Below are positions 54,180 to 64,000 of a DNA stretch of 64,000 nt, one piece after another. The position numbers and the translations under genes were made by a program. Origin of the DNA: Amorphophallus konjac (Eukaryota > Streptophyta > Magnoliopsida > Alismatales > Araceae). The notes beneath the pieces were generated by a model. It was not told where the DNA came from, did not search any database, and saw only the letters and a list, made by a program, of their open reading frames with translations. Numbering within the stretch: position 1 is the first letter of the stretch; each line of letters begins with the position of its first letter. The DNA is taken from the NCBI GenBank assembly GCA_022559845.1, contig CM040126.1:226864641-226928640 (forward strand). The letters are read 5' to 3'.

Positions 54180-55712
54180 TTTTGAAGCCTGCTCTTGGTG
54201 TGAGGGGGAGTTGTGTTTGTCTGCTGTTTAGCCTTCTTGCATGTTGGTTTAAGGGGGAGTTCAGAATGCTTACTGGTTAGCTTTCAGGAATGCTCTAAAT
54301 AAAGGAAAGCCTTGAGATTTTGCTGGAATGTTTTATTGAGGAATGATATGTCTTAGGGGGAGCTGAGTTGTGAAGTGAGAAGAGAAGTTCTTTGACAGAT
54401 TCAAAAGGGCTGTCCAGATGTGTACCTTTGCTGGTCTTGCATGACTGATTTAGTGTGGTTCTCTCAGGAAGTAGAGTGTCACTTATCTCTTAAGTCTATA
54501 AGTCAGTGACTCTAATCTCCAAGTTAGAATCTTTTCTTTGGTACTCTTTCAGAGATCTGGACTAATTGCATAAAGTATATCTTCCTACATTGTCATTGAT
54601 TATGGTTCAGGCCAAAAACTTGTATGTCTTGATATCTGACCCAATCAACTTGAAATCTAGACTTCAAGACTCAATTCAAGAGAAGTCCTTTTTGGTATTG
54701 TTTTCAATCATTCTATCTCTTTAACTCAAGGGCTTAACTGAACAAACATGTTCTGTTTTGATCACTGAGAAACTGGGAGCTTCATCAATGAAATGATTAT
54801 TTCTCCCAAGTCATGATGTGTCAAATGCTTAAAATGAATGAAAAGTCATGACAGAGCAATGGTGGCTTGCTGGTGAGTAACTGGGGACTCTGGCCTCTAA
54901 TCAAGGTGTTTCCTCATGTCAAAAGCCACAGTTACTAACTCTGTTCCTTAATAAAAAAAAGGGGGAAAGAAGTAATGAGGTACTCACTCTGAGTAACTGG
55001 GGATTCAGGCCTCTAATCAAGGTGTCTCCCTAATGTCAAAGGAAGTGAACTACCAACTTACTCATTGATCTTCTTGAAAATCATCTCCAACAAAATTCCT
55101 TGTTGTTATGCAACTAATGGATTGCTTGTCCTCAATACCTTGAGAACACCTCTCTGATAATGTCTCTTGCTGTCTTGTGGGATAGTTGAATGATCAGCTA
55201 TATTTGGCCATACTTGTGAACTCCTGCTCTAAATCATCAACTATGTATGCTGATAAACTTGTCTATCATTCTACTTCTCTATTGTGTACTGAAGTCTAAA
55301 GAATCTTCTCTTGAGATTAGCAACTCACTTATTCTCTTAAGACCTACTCGTGACTTTTTGCACTAAGAAGTTACTGCCCTTAGTCCTCATGTTTCCAGCA
55401 CTGTCACACATTCTGTAGTTCTTTTTGCTGAAGTCAAAGGGGGAGAGAAGTTTGCAATGTCTGCAATTTTAGTGAGAAGTTCTGCAATATCAGTGAGTCT
55501 TGGATTTGTTTTGAGCTTTGGGGGAGTCATGTTGCTTCATGCTGATATGTTTATGAGTTGTGGGGGAGATGAGAGTGTGTTGTAGGGAATGTTTAATTCA
55601 TTTGAATGAGCATGCCTTGAATTTAATCTGTTTGTTGCAGCTGATATAAATTTCCTGTTGAATCTTGATATTGCTTGATTCATAGTGTTGTCATCATCAA
55701 AAATGGGGAGAT
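54180..55712 (+). other. C2 3' noncoding region with repeated polypurine tracts
   Basis: This 1.5 kb has no ORF of note. It contains at least seven G-rich purine tracts: near 54200 (GAGGGGGAG), 54252, 54355, 54960, 55439, 55521 and 55562. The final one, AAAATGGGGAGAT (55700-55712), adjoins the 3' LTR and is the true polypurine tract. Multiple tract copies are a known Sirevirus trait. The duplicated motif at 54875 and 54991 also lies here. Confidence 0.85.
54875..55041 (+). repeat. Duplicated roughly 53-bp motif, also present in C1
   Basis: Copies start at 54875 and 54991 (116 bp apart). Both share GAGTAACTGGGGA, CTCTAATCAAGGTGT and ATGTCAAA. C1 carries the same arrangement on the minus strand at about 14949-14895 and 15053-15000, with GAGTAACTAGGGGTACT, ATCAA and GTCAAAAGG. 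Confidence 0.88.
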
Positions 55713-58436
55713 TGTTGCATCCCTATGGTTTTGATGATGTCTCACACTATAAATCAATCTTCTATCTCTAGATTAATGTTGTTTCATCATGTGAGTGAGT
55801 ACAGTTCAATGGCTGTCAGATAACATGCTCTACCTTAATTCTGCCTACACTCTGTCTGCACAGTCTTCACACCAGTGCGTCAACTCAGCGTGCTGATGCG
55901 TCGACCCTTCAGTCATTGCATGTCTCTGTTCTCACACCAGTGCGTCAACTCAGTGTGCTGATGCGTAGACTCTTCTGTTCAGGTTCTTCATTTGATTAAG
56001 TCTATACATCATCAGTTGAACGTAAAAGTAATACGTTGCAGCGTCAACTCATTGGGCTGCAGCGTCAACTCAGCATGTTTGCACTTCGCCTTCAGACTTT
56101 CAAGTCTATACACCCTATACTCATTCAAGTCTGTTCAGCCGTTTGCATCTCATAAAGTCTATACATTCGGTTCCTTGGGCAAAGTCTATACATCGCTTCA
56201 AGCGATTCTAGTCTATACAGTCTGCCTTCACACTAAGAGTCTGTACATCGGTCCTACAGCCGATCGTCTCACTAACTCTTTGCAAGTCTGTACAGCCTAC
56301 CGTCTCATGCAGCGTCTAATGTTAAAGTCTCCACATCGCATTGCATCGTCTCTATCAGTGTCTCACTGGTCTAGTCTGTATAGACTTTAGCGTCTCATGA
56401 AAGTCTATACAACACATCAGTTTTTAGAAGTCTGTACACTGGCCTTTGCATTAAGCCTCAAAGTCTGTATAGTCGTGTACAGTGGATTCCAAGTCTATAC
56501 ATCCTTCAGCTGGATCTGTTCAAGTCTGTACATCGCCCAACTGATTTGGCAAGTCTATACAACGTGAAGTCTTCACCTCGTCTTGGTTCAAGTCTATACA
56601 GTCTGAAGTCTGCATTGCTTTACATCCACAGAGTCTGTACAGCCTATCTGACTTCTTGGGTAGCATGCCTTTAGTGCGTTGACGCACTTGGCTGACTGCG
56701 TAGACGCAATGGTGCGTCTTTCGCTTCCTTCTTGTTCACTGCGTCGACGCTGACACTGGATGCGTTGACGCATTGGTCAGCTTGCCTAGAGAGTGAGCAC
56801 TTTTCTTGAGGAGCTGAGGCGACGCTGCACGCTGGAAGCGTTGACGCCTTGGCTGTTGACCAAGGGTCTTTTGATCAGCATCAAAGTCTGACTATTGTTC
56901 ACTTTTTACAAGTCTACACATTGGGTTGTACGACCACAATCCTATACATTCTGTTATTACAACTTGAGTCTTCAAAGCTCACTGCACACTCATTACAAGT
57001 CTGTACACTTGTTAGGCTTTGTGAAGTCTACACAGTGGCTGAGCAATGTGAAGTCTACACTTTTGTCTCCTCTAGAGGTCTATACATTGGCTAAGGGTTC
57101 TTCAAGTCCATACAGAGTCATCTGATGCATGCTGTCTGAAGTCTGTACAGCATGCCTTGCTATTTACAGCTTTCAAAGACACATTGCACTGCGTCAACGC
57201 AGTACATAGGCACGTAGTGTAGCGTCAACGCATTGCATTGTGCATACCCTGGTAAAGTCTATACATGCGTTTATTCATTAAGTCTATACCTCCTCTCACG
57301 ATGTACACACTTACTCTGCTGATGTTTCTGAAGTATATACATCCTTGTTAATAGCCTGAACTGACTAAGTATATACATTACTTCTGTCTGTCTGCAGGTG
57401 ATTCAGGCTGATGATTGGCCACGTGAATCGAGGTTGGCACCTGACACGTGATCCAAGATAACAGGCGCATGACACGTGGATGGCAACCCTGTCAGGATGC
57501 TGCCATGTGGTCGAAATTCAAAATGATCTGGCCAAAAGTGCATGGGCGGGAACCTGGCAGCCACACGCCCTTATCTGCTATAAATATAGAGCTTCATCCT
57601 TCAGTAGAAGTTTGATCGTGAAAAGAAAAAGCAGAAGCCATTGGTGAGAGTTTGCACGATCCAGAAAAGAAAAAGAGCAGAGAGTTCCAGATCTGAGAGG
57701 AGATTGTTCGAGAGAGAGAGAGAGTGTGTGGATTGATGAATTGCTTCATTTGAAGCTACATTTGTATTGGGTTTCAGAACCGATTTCTTCTTCATTGGTT
57801 TTTTCTTTCTACTTTGCTTTCGTTTATTTTGTTCTTCCATTCTGATTTGAATTGGTTTCCCTCCGGTGTGTGGAGGAAGGGAGTACTACTCCAGTTTCCC
57901 TCTGAGTTGCAGAGGAAGAGAGATCGGTGATCTCTGGTGTTGTTAGTGACAGGTTGTCATTAACAGTTTCCCTCCGTGTGTGGAGGAAGGGAGAGGATTC
58001 TCCGGTTGTGTTCTAGCTGGGAGCTAGAACAGGTTTCAAGTTCTGTGGGTAGCAGAGCTTGGTCGAGGGATTTGTTTCCCTTGGGTGTTCAAGCTGTGTG
58101 GCAGCATCTTGTACGCAGACTGAGTCTGCTGTGATCTAGCTTTATCTAGTGGAATCCTCACTCTAGTTGGAGTGAGGGGTGGATGTAGATTGCGGACTGC
58201 AATCGAACCACCTAAAAACCGAGTGTCTCCTCTGTGGTTTGCTATTGATTTCTGTGCTCTTCATCTGCTTGTCTCTTTGCCTTCAAGTGATCAGTCTTTC
58301 CTCTCATTTACATTTCTCTGTGTACGAGTTAAGGAGGTGCGTTAGCAGTAGAATCTATTTTCCACCTAAGTTTCTGCAAATTGGGAGTGATCTATTCATG
58401 CCCCCCCCCTTCTATATCACTCTTGCTGCGCTAACA
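55713..58436 (+). mobile_element. C2 3' LTR
   Basis: It runs from TGTTGCATCCC to GCGCTAACA (2724 bp). It differs from the 5' LTR by scattered single bases (for example near 46298/55839 and 46498/56039) and a few short indels such as the C-run at 58401-58409. It is followed by the target duplication GCTTC (58437-58441). Confidence 0.95.
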
Positions 58437-58441
58437 GCTTC

Positions 58442-59649
58442 GCCCCGTCCTCTCGTGTCTGACGCAAGAGGTCAAAATGATTAGAAGTGGGGATGGCAGG
58501 AACGGTCCATTCTTGGGGTATAATTGGTTCACCCCCGTCGAGACGGATCCGCAAGTCACCGACAAGGACCATCTTGTCGGAGTTGCTGGTTGCAGTAGCG
58601 AGTCGCCTGCCTCTACGGCCATGGCGACGCTTCTTCTGAGGAGCTGAGGAAGACTCCACCCCAAGATGGTAAATCGAGAAAACATGGCCTGGAATGATCG
58701 GCAACATGAAGACATCAGTCCAAGGTGCCGGGGTCGGTCCCCGGGGTAAGTAGCCCGCACCAGGAGTCGATGGCTGGGTGACTCGGGTGTAAGCCTTCGC
58801 CCGCGCCGATAAGAGTGTCGCCGAGGCTCGAGATGAAACTCTTACGTCGAAAGGCGACACCGTTGGAAATGCTGGGGTGTCGACGCCCCTTGGTCGAGGA
58901 CCCGTGGTGGGCATCGGCGTAGTATGGGCTCAGGTCGGAATGCCCGAGGAAGGTGCTGAGAAGTGCTGCCCTCTTGGTGGAAGACTCACGGGGAGAGCCG
59001 GCTTAACTGGAGCTCAGGACCGGGGTCCCAAGTGCACAATCGGGGAGCTGTAAACTTGGGGCTGTGAGCCCATGTTGAGTGTCGGCCTTACCGAGATTCG
59101 GGGTTGGAGACCCGATGCAGATGCTGGGAAGCCGTAAACCCAGGCCAGGGAGCCCGTGTTGGGTGCCGGCTTTGCTGGGGCTCGGGGTTGAGGACCCGAG
59201 GAAGATGCTTGGAAGCCGTGGACCCGAGGCAAGGAGCCCGTGTTGGGTGCTGGCTTTGCTGGGGCTCGGGGTTGAGGACCCGAGGAAGATGCTGAGAGAG
59301 TGACCGAAGTCTGGGGCACGGGGCCCGTGTTGGAGATCGGATGGGGCTGGCGTCGGGAGCTGATGTTCACCCGAGCCGGCGTTGATATGGTGGCCCTGTA
59401 GGGGCCTGCATTGACAGTCTAGCGCCCGACACTCGGGTAGGACACTGGAGCTGGAGACGCGCATGGTGCGTTGGCCGCAAGGGCCACTGGAGAGACTGGA
59501 GTTGGCTGAGAAGCAGCCACAGGGATCACACCCAGAAAATAGGGCGATCCGATAACCGGTGTGAAGCTACCGAAAGTGATCGGTGTCGCCAAGTAGCCCA
59601 CCTGGGCGTGGGTGGCGATCACGTTGGGACCGTAGGTGACGGTCGCCAT
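58442..59649 (-). pseudogene. gag: Tat gag, N-terminal part
   Basis: On the minus strand the frame starts at ATG 59649 with MATVTYGPNVIATHAQVGY, hits TAG at about 59419, crosses a 28-residue proline-rich repeat, and hits further stops near 59014 and 58917. It then runs through SSAPQKKRRHGRRGRRLATA, a basic stretch, to the C2 insertion, where it continues at 46171. The start lies about 230 bp inside the 5' LTR, as expected for gag. No catalogue domain is recognised in this arm. Confidence 0.72.
59040..59320 (-). repeat. 84-bp tandem repeat encoding a 28-residue repeat, about three copies (gag N terminus)
   Basis: GGAGCCCGTGTTGGGTGC and its variants start at about 59065, 59149 and 59233, a spacing of 84 bp. 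On the minus strand the gag frame reads units with ASSSGPQPRAPAKPAPNTGS. The sequence is unrelated to the 84-bp repeat at 39040-39510 although the period is the same. Confidence 0.9.
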
Positions 59650-59877
59650 GGTTGCCGGAATGTTGAGAGCTGCGGAGGCGACGGTCGTTGACAGTCACCT
59701 AGAACGGCCCGATGATCAAAATGCGAACCGGGAGTCGCTGGAGAATGCGCCCAAGTGCCCTCCTCTGCCTCTCCTGCAAGGACAGGGAAAGGGCACCGGG
59801 CTTCAGGGCTGGCACAGACTTTTCTTCAGTAAAAAGAAGGAAGGCGGGAGACATCCCACCGGGTGTGCCATCCTCTC
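59650..59877 (-). other. Tat leader and presumed primer site
   Basis: These 228 bp lie between the 5' LTR and gag on the minus strand. A possible primer site is TGGCACACCCGGTGGG, starting about 8 bases inside the LTR end (plus 59870 downward). It begins TGG, as tRNA-primed sites do, but I cannot assign the tRNA. It is not the Met type used by the other elements here. Confidence 0.45.
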
Positions 59878-62800
59878 TATTGCACGGGTTTTTCATGCCA
59901 GTTAACCGGGGTGAAGGAAGGAATACAGCGGGGAAGGAAAATACGGGAGTTTGATGTATCTCAGGTATCCTCCTTACGGTTGCATGCCTCTCACGGCGGT
60001 ATCGGGCACTATCCTTCTACGGAAAGTAGAAAGGGGCGGAATGGCACGGGAATGTCGGGCTAAGGGTTAACCGGACAGAGTGCGGGCGTGCCAGTCGATC
60101 TCTCGACAATCACTCATGGAACCAAGGTTTGACCGGGGAAGCGCCACCAGGGCGCGGCACGTGGGCTCAGGCGATCGGGCGACACGTGGAGAGAAGGGGT
60201 TCCATGGGTGCGAGTGCGTAGGTGATTGCGAAAATCGTGTACAGGACATCTTTCCCCACCGGTCGCAAGCAACCGATGTTTATTTACATCGGATTGAATC
60301 TGAATACCTTCGTTCCATGCTGAAGAAAAGTCTGTATATGTGTCTGAAGCCATGGGTGTAGGGCCGGGCGCATTCAACAGCTAGGGGTACGTGTTAGACT
60401 GAGGGGCGTTCACTGGAGTTGGGGTATCGGGCACGGATGACGAGTGGTGTGGGTAGGAAGCTGGGGGCCCGAATACGGGCGTATGTATTTCATTGGTTTT
60501 ATGATGAGCCACATGGGCTTTACAAATGGGCCGAGGAGGCCGAAGTACAATGTGCGCAAGCCGCGAGACATTTCCAACATGTGAGTCGGCCCCCGCGTCA
60601 TTGTGTGACAAAGCGGGTGTCCTCGTGCTTTACTGGAACTCTTTACAGAAGAGTTGGTGTAGGTCCGACTGCCTTGGTGGTCAGAACGGACATGGCTGGC
60701 GCCTGGCGGAGGTCGGACGCGGCTCAAGGCGAGCGGTCGGGTTCGGGTCTCGGACGGCGAGTGTTGTTGTGCTGGCGAGTCAAGGTCAGCCCCGGGACTG
60801 TAATTCCTGGGCCAAAGGTCCGACTAGACTTGATTTGTCAATCTGAGGGGCCGATGGCCGACTGGAAGATGAACGGTGGGCATGCGGATCCATGTCGAGG
60901 GCCGACGCGGTCGTTACGCGGTACCCTTCGTCACCACGGTAGGTGTCGTAAGTCAACGTACATGGGCGGACTCGGGGCGCGGGCGTATTCACCATTGGTA
61001 CAGTCATCTTACACGAGGCGGGGATGGACTTGGCATGGGACGGCTAGACACCGCGTGAGGGGAGTACGTGAGACATACCCTCGGCGTGTGTGAGCCGACT
61101 AGCAAGTCAATCGCGCACGCACTTGTCTTCTCGTGTTCCCGACCCTTGCCGAAAGCCTCGGGAGTCCGAGGGTGCGACAATTAGGCCGGGGAAGTTAGCT
61201 CGTCCGTGCGTTGCTTCCTTCCTTCACGCGTTGTATGCATGCATTGTTTTTTTTTTTTGTGGTTGGTAAGGGGGGCAATTTATAGAAGTTTGGAGGGGTG
61301 AGGGGTAGGGTTTAGGCGGACCAAGTTGAGGGTCCAACTTGGTCCGGGTAAACCCCTCAAATAGTGTTTTTGTTTTTATTTTATTTGAATTTTTTATGTG
61401 TTTTTTCGTGTGTGTGTGTGAGAGTGGAAGAGATGGGGTTTAGGCGGACCAGCTTGGGGGTCCAAGCTGGTCCGCCTAAACCCCCTACCAAGGGGGTTTG
61501 GGCGGACCATGTTGGTCCTCTTTTTTTTTGTTTAAAAAATCATTTTTTTTGTTATACAAGGGTTTAGGCGGACCAGCCTGGGGGTCCAGGCTGGTCCGCC
61601 TAACCCTCCCCCCCTTGGGGGGTTTAGGCAGACCAGCTTGGAGGCCCAAGCTAGTCCGTCTAAACCCCTCCCCAAGGGGGGTTTGGGCGGACCAGGTAGA
61701 GGGAGAGAGAGGGAGTGGTCCCCCCTTCTAAAAAACCAATTTTTTGGTTAATTTAGCCCCACTTTGACTCGTTTGGAGGCTAGAAGACAAAGGATACGGG
61801 CTTGGACTGGCTGACTGGCTGCTTGTGCGCGTAGACCGAGGGATTGACGTGTGCGACTCCACGTATTCCCGGGACTTCATCTTCACGAATTCTTCGTGTA
61901 CGGGTACGATGAACGAGCTTTACACGAACCTCGGATAGCATCTGCATGAACAGGGACTGGGGAGGGCTGTCGGACCTCCGGGCTGAGGAGAGGGCACGGC
62001 CCCTCGGGGAGTTCGCTCTCCTCGGGGGCGCGGCCACGCCCTGGGGCGCACGGGCCCCCGGGCAAAGCCGTAACCCCAAGTGATGGACCCCGGGGATCTT
62101 TCTTCATTGTCTGGGGATATCCCTTGGAGGATATGAAGTTTCGGGGTATTGAGATGGCCCATGGGAGCCATTGTTCTTCGAGTTGTAGTGGCCGCTCGCA
62201 AGGTGTTCGGGTGAATGCCCGACACACCCCGGGTTGCCGAACGAGCCACGTAGGTGGCCGACGGGCCTCGGATTTGGCCAAGGGCCAAGGGTAGGAGTCC
62301 ATAGGGGCTGGGAGGAGGCACCTTGGGCCGATGGGCCCTACCTCGTGCCATGTTGTACGGCGAGTGGGTAGGGTAGCCTCGGGTTGGCCCGAGAGCTAAA
62401 GTCGAGTGGCATGTTGCCACGTGTCTGAGGGTCGGGGGTGGCCCCGGCTTGCCGGGGGGTCGTTGTAGGACCCAATTGGTGTACTAAGACCATAGGGTGG
62501 CCCATGGACTGGTGTAGAAGGGTTGAAACATGTGCGCCCACAAGGTGTTCGGCAGAATGCCGAACGCACATGTGTGAGCCGTACACGCGTACTACGGGCC
62601 TCTTGAGCCTATGGTTGACCTATTTGGGTCTCCCTTTGACCCTGGCGGGTTGAGGGAAGGTGTTCTGGGGTAGGCCCCTAGCCTTTTCACTGAGTGCCAT
62701 GTGGCGTGGCTTGTACTCGGAGTGTCCCCGGGGTGGCCTGGGTGACCATGTAGAGTGTGAAGGAAGTCCGCGACTTATGAGTTGGGAGTGGTCCCGATCG

Positions 62801-62962
62801 ATTGCTAGAGCCATCGTGCACCTCGGCTAACGTGCTAGGGCCGTTGGTCGGACCCACTAGGCTGTCGGATGGGCCGGGTAGCCCATGCCTTGAAGGTGTT
62901 CGAGGAAATTCCCAAACCCCTATTTCTGGGTATTTTACTGGGGAAATAGTCTGGGTACAACA
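59878..62962 (-). mobile_element. Tat element 5' LTR
   Basis: It is colinear with 19089-22170. The outer end (62962) is intact, CAACA in plus orientation; the inner end reads TATTGC where the other copy has TGTTGC, so the terminal dinucleotide is mutated. The TATA-like site is altered (61729-61736, TAAAAAAC). The hairpin cluster at 61310-61700 is conserved. Divergence from the 3' LTR is clearly greater than between the two C2 LTRs. Confidence 0.9.
61310..61700. repeat. Hairpin cluster in the Tat 5' LTR
   Basis: It matches 20520-20900. The main palindrome at 61435-61484 keeps perfect 23-bp arms around a 4-nt loop. 61559-61606 is also near-perfect, and here its arms are better paired than in the other LTR. 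61619-61668 has a few mismatches. Confidence 0.9.
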
Positions 62963-62967
62963 CCAAC
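62963..62967. repeat. Target-site duplication CCAAC of the Tat element, right copy
   Basis: It matches 19084-19088. Sequence beyond it continues C1 pol on the minus strand. Confidence 0.92.
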
Positions 62968-63452
62968 CTTACCTGACCATATGATCTTTCCTTTAGTATT
63001 ACCACCAAAGGTAACATGACAAGCATCTTTTTCTTCAAGCAAGCAGAATTTTCCTTTGTCCCTGGTCATGTGCCTGGAGCAGCCACTATCAAGATATCAC
63101 TTGTTGTGGTTGGCTGCCAGGCATACATGCAATCACAATTAAACCGAGAATTTTGGAACCCAAAACTGTTTGGGGCCCATAACAACAGTCAAATCATTCA
63201 AGCAAGATAGTAGTTATTTGGGTATCCACATTTGTGTTTTATGTTTTACTTGTGTTGTGGATTTCTTATTATTTTGTTTATTATATTTGTTGTGCACATT
63301 CTTAGTTGTTGTTTCCTTCTGATTCTTCGAAATTTTGTAGTTTTTATAGACATAGGAATTTTTGTGCCAGTTTTAGAATCGAGAAGCATTGGGATGTTTA
63401 GGTGCACTGAAGAATATAGATTGGGCAGTCCTAGGATGACCAAAGTCATATG
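62968..63452 (-). pseudogene. C1 gag C terminus and protease
   Basis: On the minus strand a Lys/Asn-rich gag end (about 63450-63200) leads through the Sirevirus-type motifs MWIPK and FWVPK to the protease site [13 protein letters not shown] (about 63105-63065). The frame then passes FGGNTKGKI to the Tat boundary and joins 19083 in frame. Stops separate gag end and protease, as in C2. The upstream gag is cut off by the LTR starting at 63453. Confidence 0.8.
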
Positions 63453-64000
63453 TGTAATATCCCGAACCCTTCGAATCCCTCTTCTTGGATCTCGGATCTA
63501 TTTTCTGGGAGATTTTGTTATCATTTTGCCCGGGGTTATATTTCGGACATCATTTAGGTTCGGATCCGTGCGTTTCGGATCAGTTTCGGAGGTCCCAGAA
63601 CGTGTTCTGCGATTTCCCATATTTTTCCCTGACAGGACCTATGGAACCCTGTAGCGGGTGAGCCGGGTCGTTCACCAACTCAGAAATGATACCACAGCGA
63701 TCTGCGCCTTCCAACGATCGCGACGGTATATTTTCCTATTTTTTGGTATTTTCCAAAATTTCTGGATTTTCTATATGAACCCCTATTTTCTTTTTCTTTT
63801 TCCCTTTCTTCTTCTTTCTTCCTCTTCCTTCTTCCTCCCGTGAGCGACCACCCCCTTCCTCTCTCTCTTCATCCGGCGTGACCGCGGCGGCGCCCCTCCC
63901 CGGCTAAAGATGGCAGTGAGGTGACGGCGTGGCGGCAGCGAGGTGATCGTGGCGGTGTGTGGCTCGTGGGATTTCGTGAAGGAATGAGGGTTCTAAAAGC
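63453..64000 (+). mobile_element. Left part of another LTR, running off the window
   Basis: C1 gag sequence ends abruptly before TGTAATATCCCGAACCC, a start resembling the TGTAATAcCCCG termini common in plant Ty3/gypsy (Tekay/Del-like) LTRs. A TATA-like TTCTATATGAACCCC lies near 63766-63781, followed by a pyrimidine-rich leader. The other end, the internal region and the target duplication are outside the window, so the family is a guess. Confidence 0.6.

Larger units (their letters stand above)
46172..58436 (+). mobile_element. C2: complete, young Sirevirus-type Ty1/copia element
   Basis: It has two LTRs of about 2.72 kb with few differences, a tRNA-Met primer site, a Gag with CCHC knuckle and coiled coil, a Pol with PR, IN, RT and RH in copia order, multiple polypurine tracts and a long 3' noncoding region. 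Target duplication GCTTC is at 46167-46171 and 58437-58441. The TGTTG...TAACA ends are intact. It is inserted opposite in orientation to its host Tat element. LTR similarity and the nearly unbroken coding region make it the youngest large insertion in the window. Total length is 12,265 bp. Confidence 0.96.
19089..62962 (-). mobile_element. Giant Tat-lineage Ty3/gypsy element with antisense PMD gene, carrying four later insertions
   Basis: Two 3.08-kb LTRs (5' LTR 59878-62962, 3' LTR 19089-22170 on the minus strand) bound the element and are flanked by CCAAC. Gene order on the minus strand is gag, protease, RT, RNase H, second RNase H, integrase, followed by a long 3' region. A second (archaeal-type) RNase H between RT-RH and integrase is the hallmark of the Tat lineage (Ogre, Retand, Grande and relatives). 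Later insertions are solo LTR 27212-29635, LINE 41114-42734, solo LTR 43542-45470 and Sirevirus C2 46172-58436. Without them the element is about 25-26 kb, in the range known for Ogre-type elements. Premature stops throughout gag-pol show that this copy is dead. Confidence 0.92.
1..63452 (-). mobile_element. C1: decayed Sirevirus-like Ty1/copia element forming the background of the window
   Basis: Read on the minus strand, the pieces are: gag end and protease (63452-62968), integrase, RT and RNase H (19083-16162), 3' noncoding region (16161-14262), polypurine tract, and a 3' LTR starting at 14261 and running leftward past the window edge. The order gag-PR-IN-RT-RH is that of Ty1/copia. The pol sequence, the purine-rich 3' noncoding region and the motif-filled LTR resemble the Sirevirus genus and the complete element C2. 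The body is interrupted by a gag-only element array, by a giant gypsy element and by an LTR at 63453. Several stops and frameshifts show it is inactive. It must be the oldest layer, since the others lie inside it. Its 5' LTR and most of its gag are outside the window or absent. Confidence 0.85.

Noticed and set aside
54180..55712. Envelope-like ORF3 as in some Sireviruses
   Set aside because: No frame of useful length and no signal peptide or membrane segment are present.
19084..62967. One intact 44-kb retrotransposon
   Set aside because: The LTR pair and target duplication are real, but about 18 kb of the span is four later insertions with their own target duplications.

Overview
This is plant nuclear DNA made almost entirely of nested retrotransposons. 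It has LTR retrotransposons of angiosperm type (Sirevirus-like Ty1/copia and Tat-lineage Ty3/gypsy with two RNase H domains), tRNA-Met-type primer sites, plant-size introns of about 90 bp and a plant mobile domain (PMD) protein. I see no ordinary host gene, rRNA, tRNA or CRISPR array. The species cannot be named from the sequence, but nesting this deep suggests a large repeat-rich genome.

Layout, outermost first. (1) A decayed Sirevirus-like copia element, C1, lies on the minus strand and forms the background of the window. Its 3' LTR is at the left (1-374, 1480-1904, 12922-14261), its 3' noncoding region at 14262-16161, its RNase H/RT/integrase at 16162-19083, and its protease and gag end at 62968-63452. 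(2) A tandem array of a gag-only LTR element (TR-GAG type: LTR-gag-LTR-gag-LTR, 1905-12916, target duplication TTTTC) sits in the C1 LTR leader. Its left edge is duplicated again as a 1.53-kb direct repeat. (3) A giant Tat element on the minus strand (19089-62962, target duplication CCAAC) splits the C1 protease/integrase region. (4) A new LTR (63453 onward) cuts the C1 gag at the right edge.

Four insertions lie inside the Tat element: a solo LTR at 27212-29635 (GAGCC), a truncated LINE-like element at 41114-42734 with a poly(A) tail, a second solo LTR at 43542-45470 (GTTTG), and a complete, young, almost intact Sirevirus, C2, at 46172-58436 (GCTTC). For each insertion into coding sequence whose junction I checked (Tat, both solo LTRs, LINE, C2), removing the insert and one target copy restores the interrupted reading frame. 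This makes the boundaries unusually secure. Without its inserts the Tat element is about 25-26 kb.

The most interesting object is a gene the Tat element carries on the opposite strand between its integrase and its 3' LTR. It has nine coding exons (22343-30115, plus strand): a large PMD exon, seven small exons most of which are acidic and symmetric, and a long coiled-coil last exon. All eight introns are GT-AG, 77-111 bp and phase 1. This copy is dead (eight premature stops in exon 1, an LTR in the last exon). Other notable signals are long hairpins near the predicted start of the Tat transcript, two unrelated 84-bp (28-codon) tandem repeats in its gag-pol, a duplicated noncoding motif shared by the two Sirevirus-like elements, and dense periodic motifs in their LTRs.
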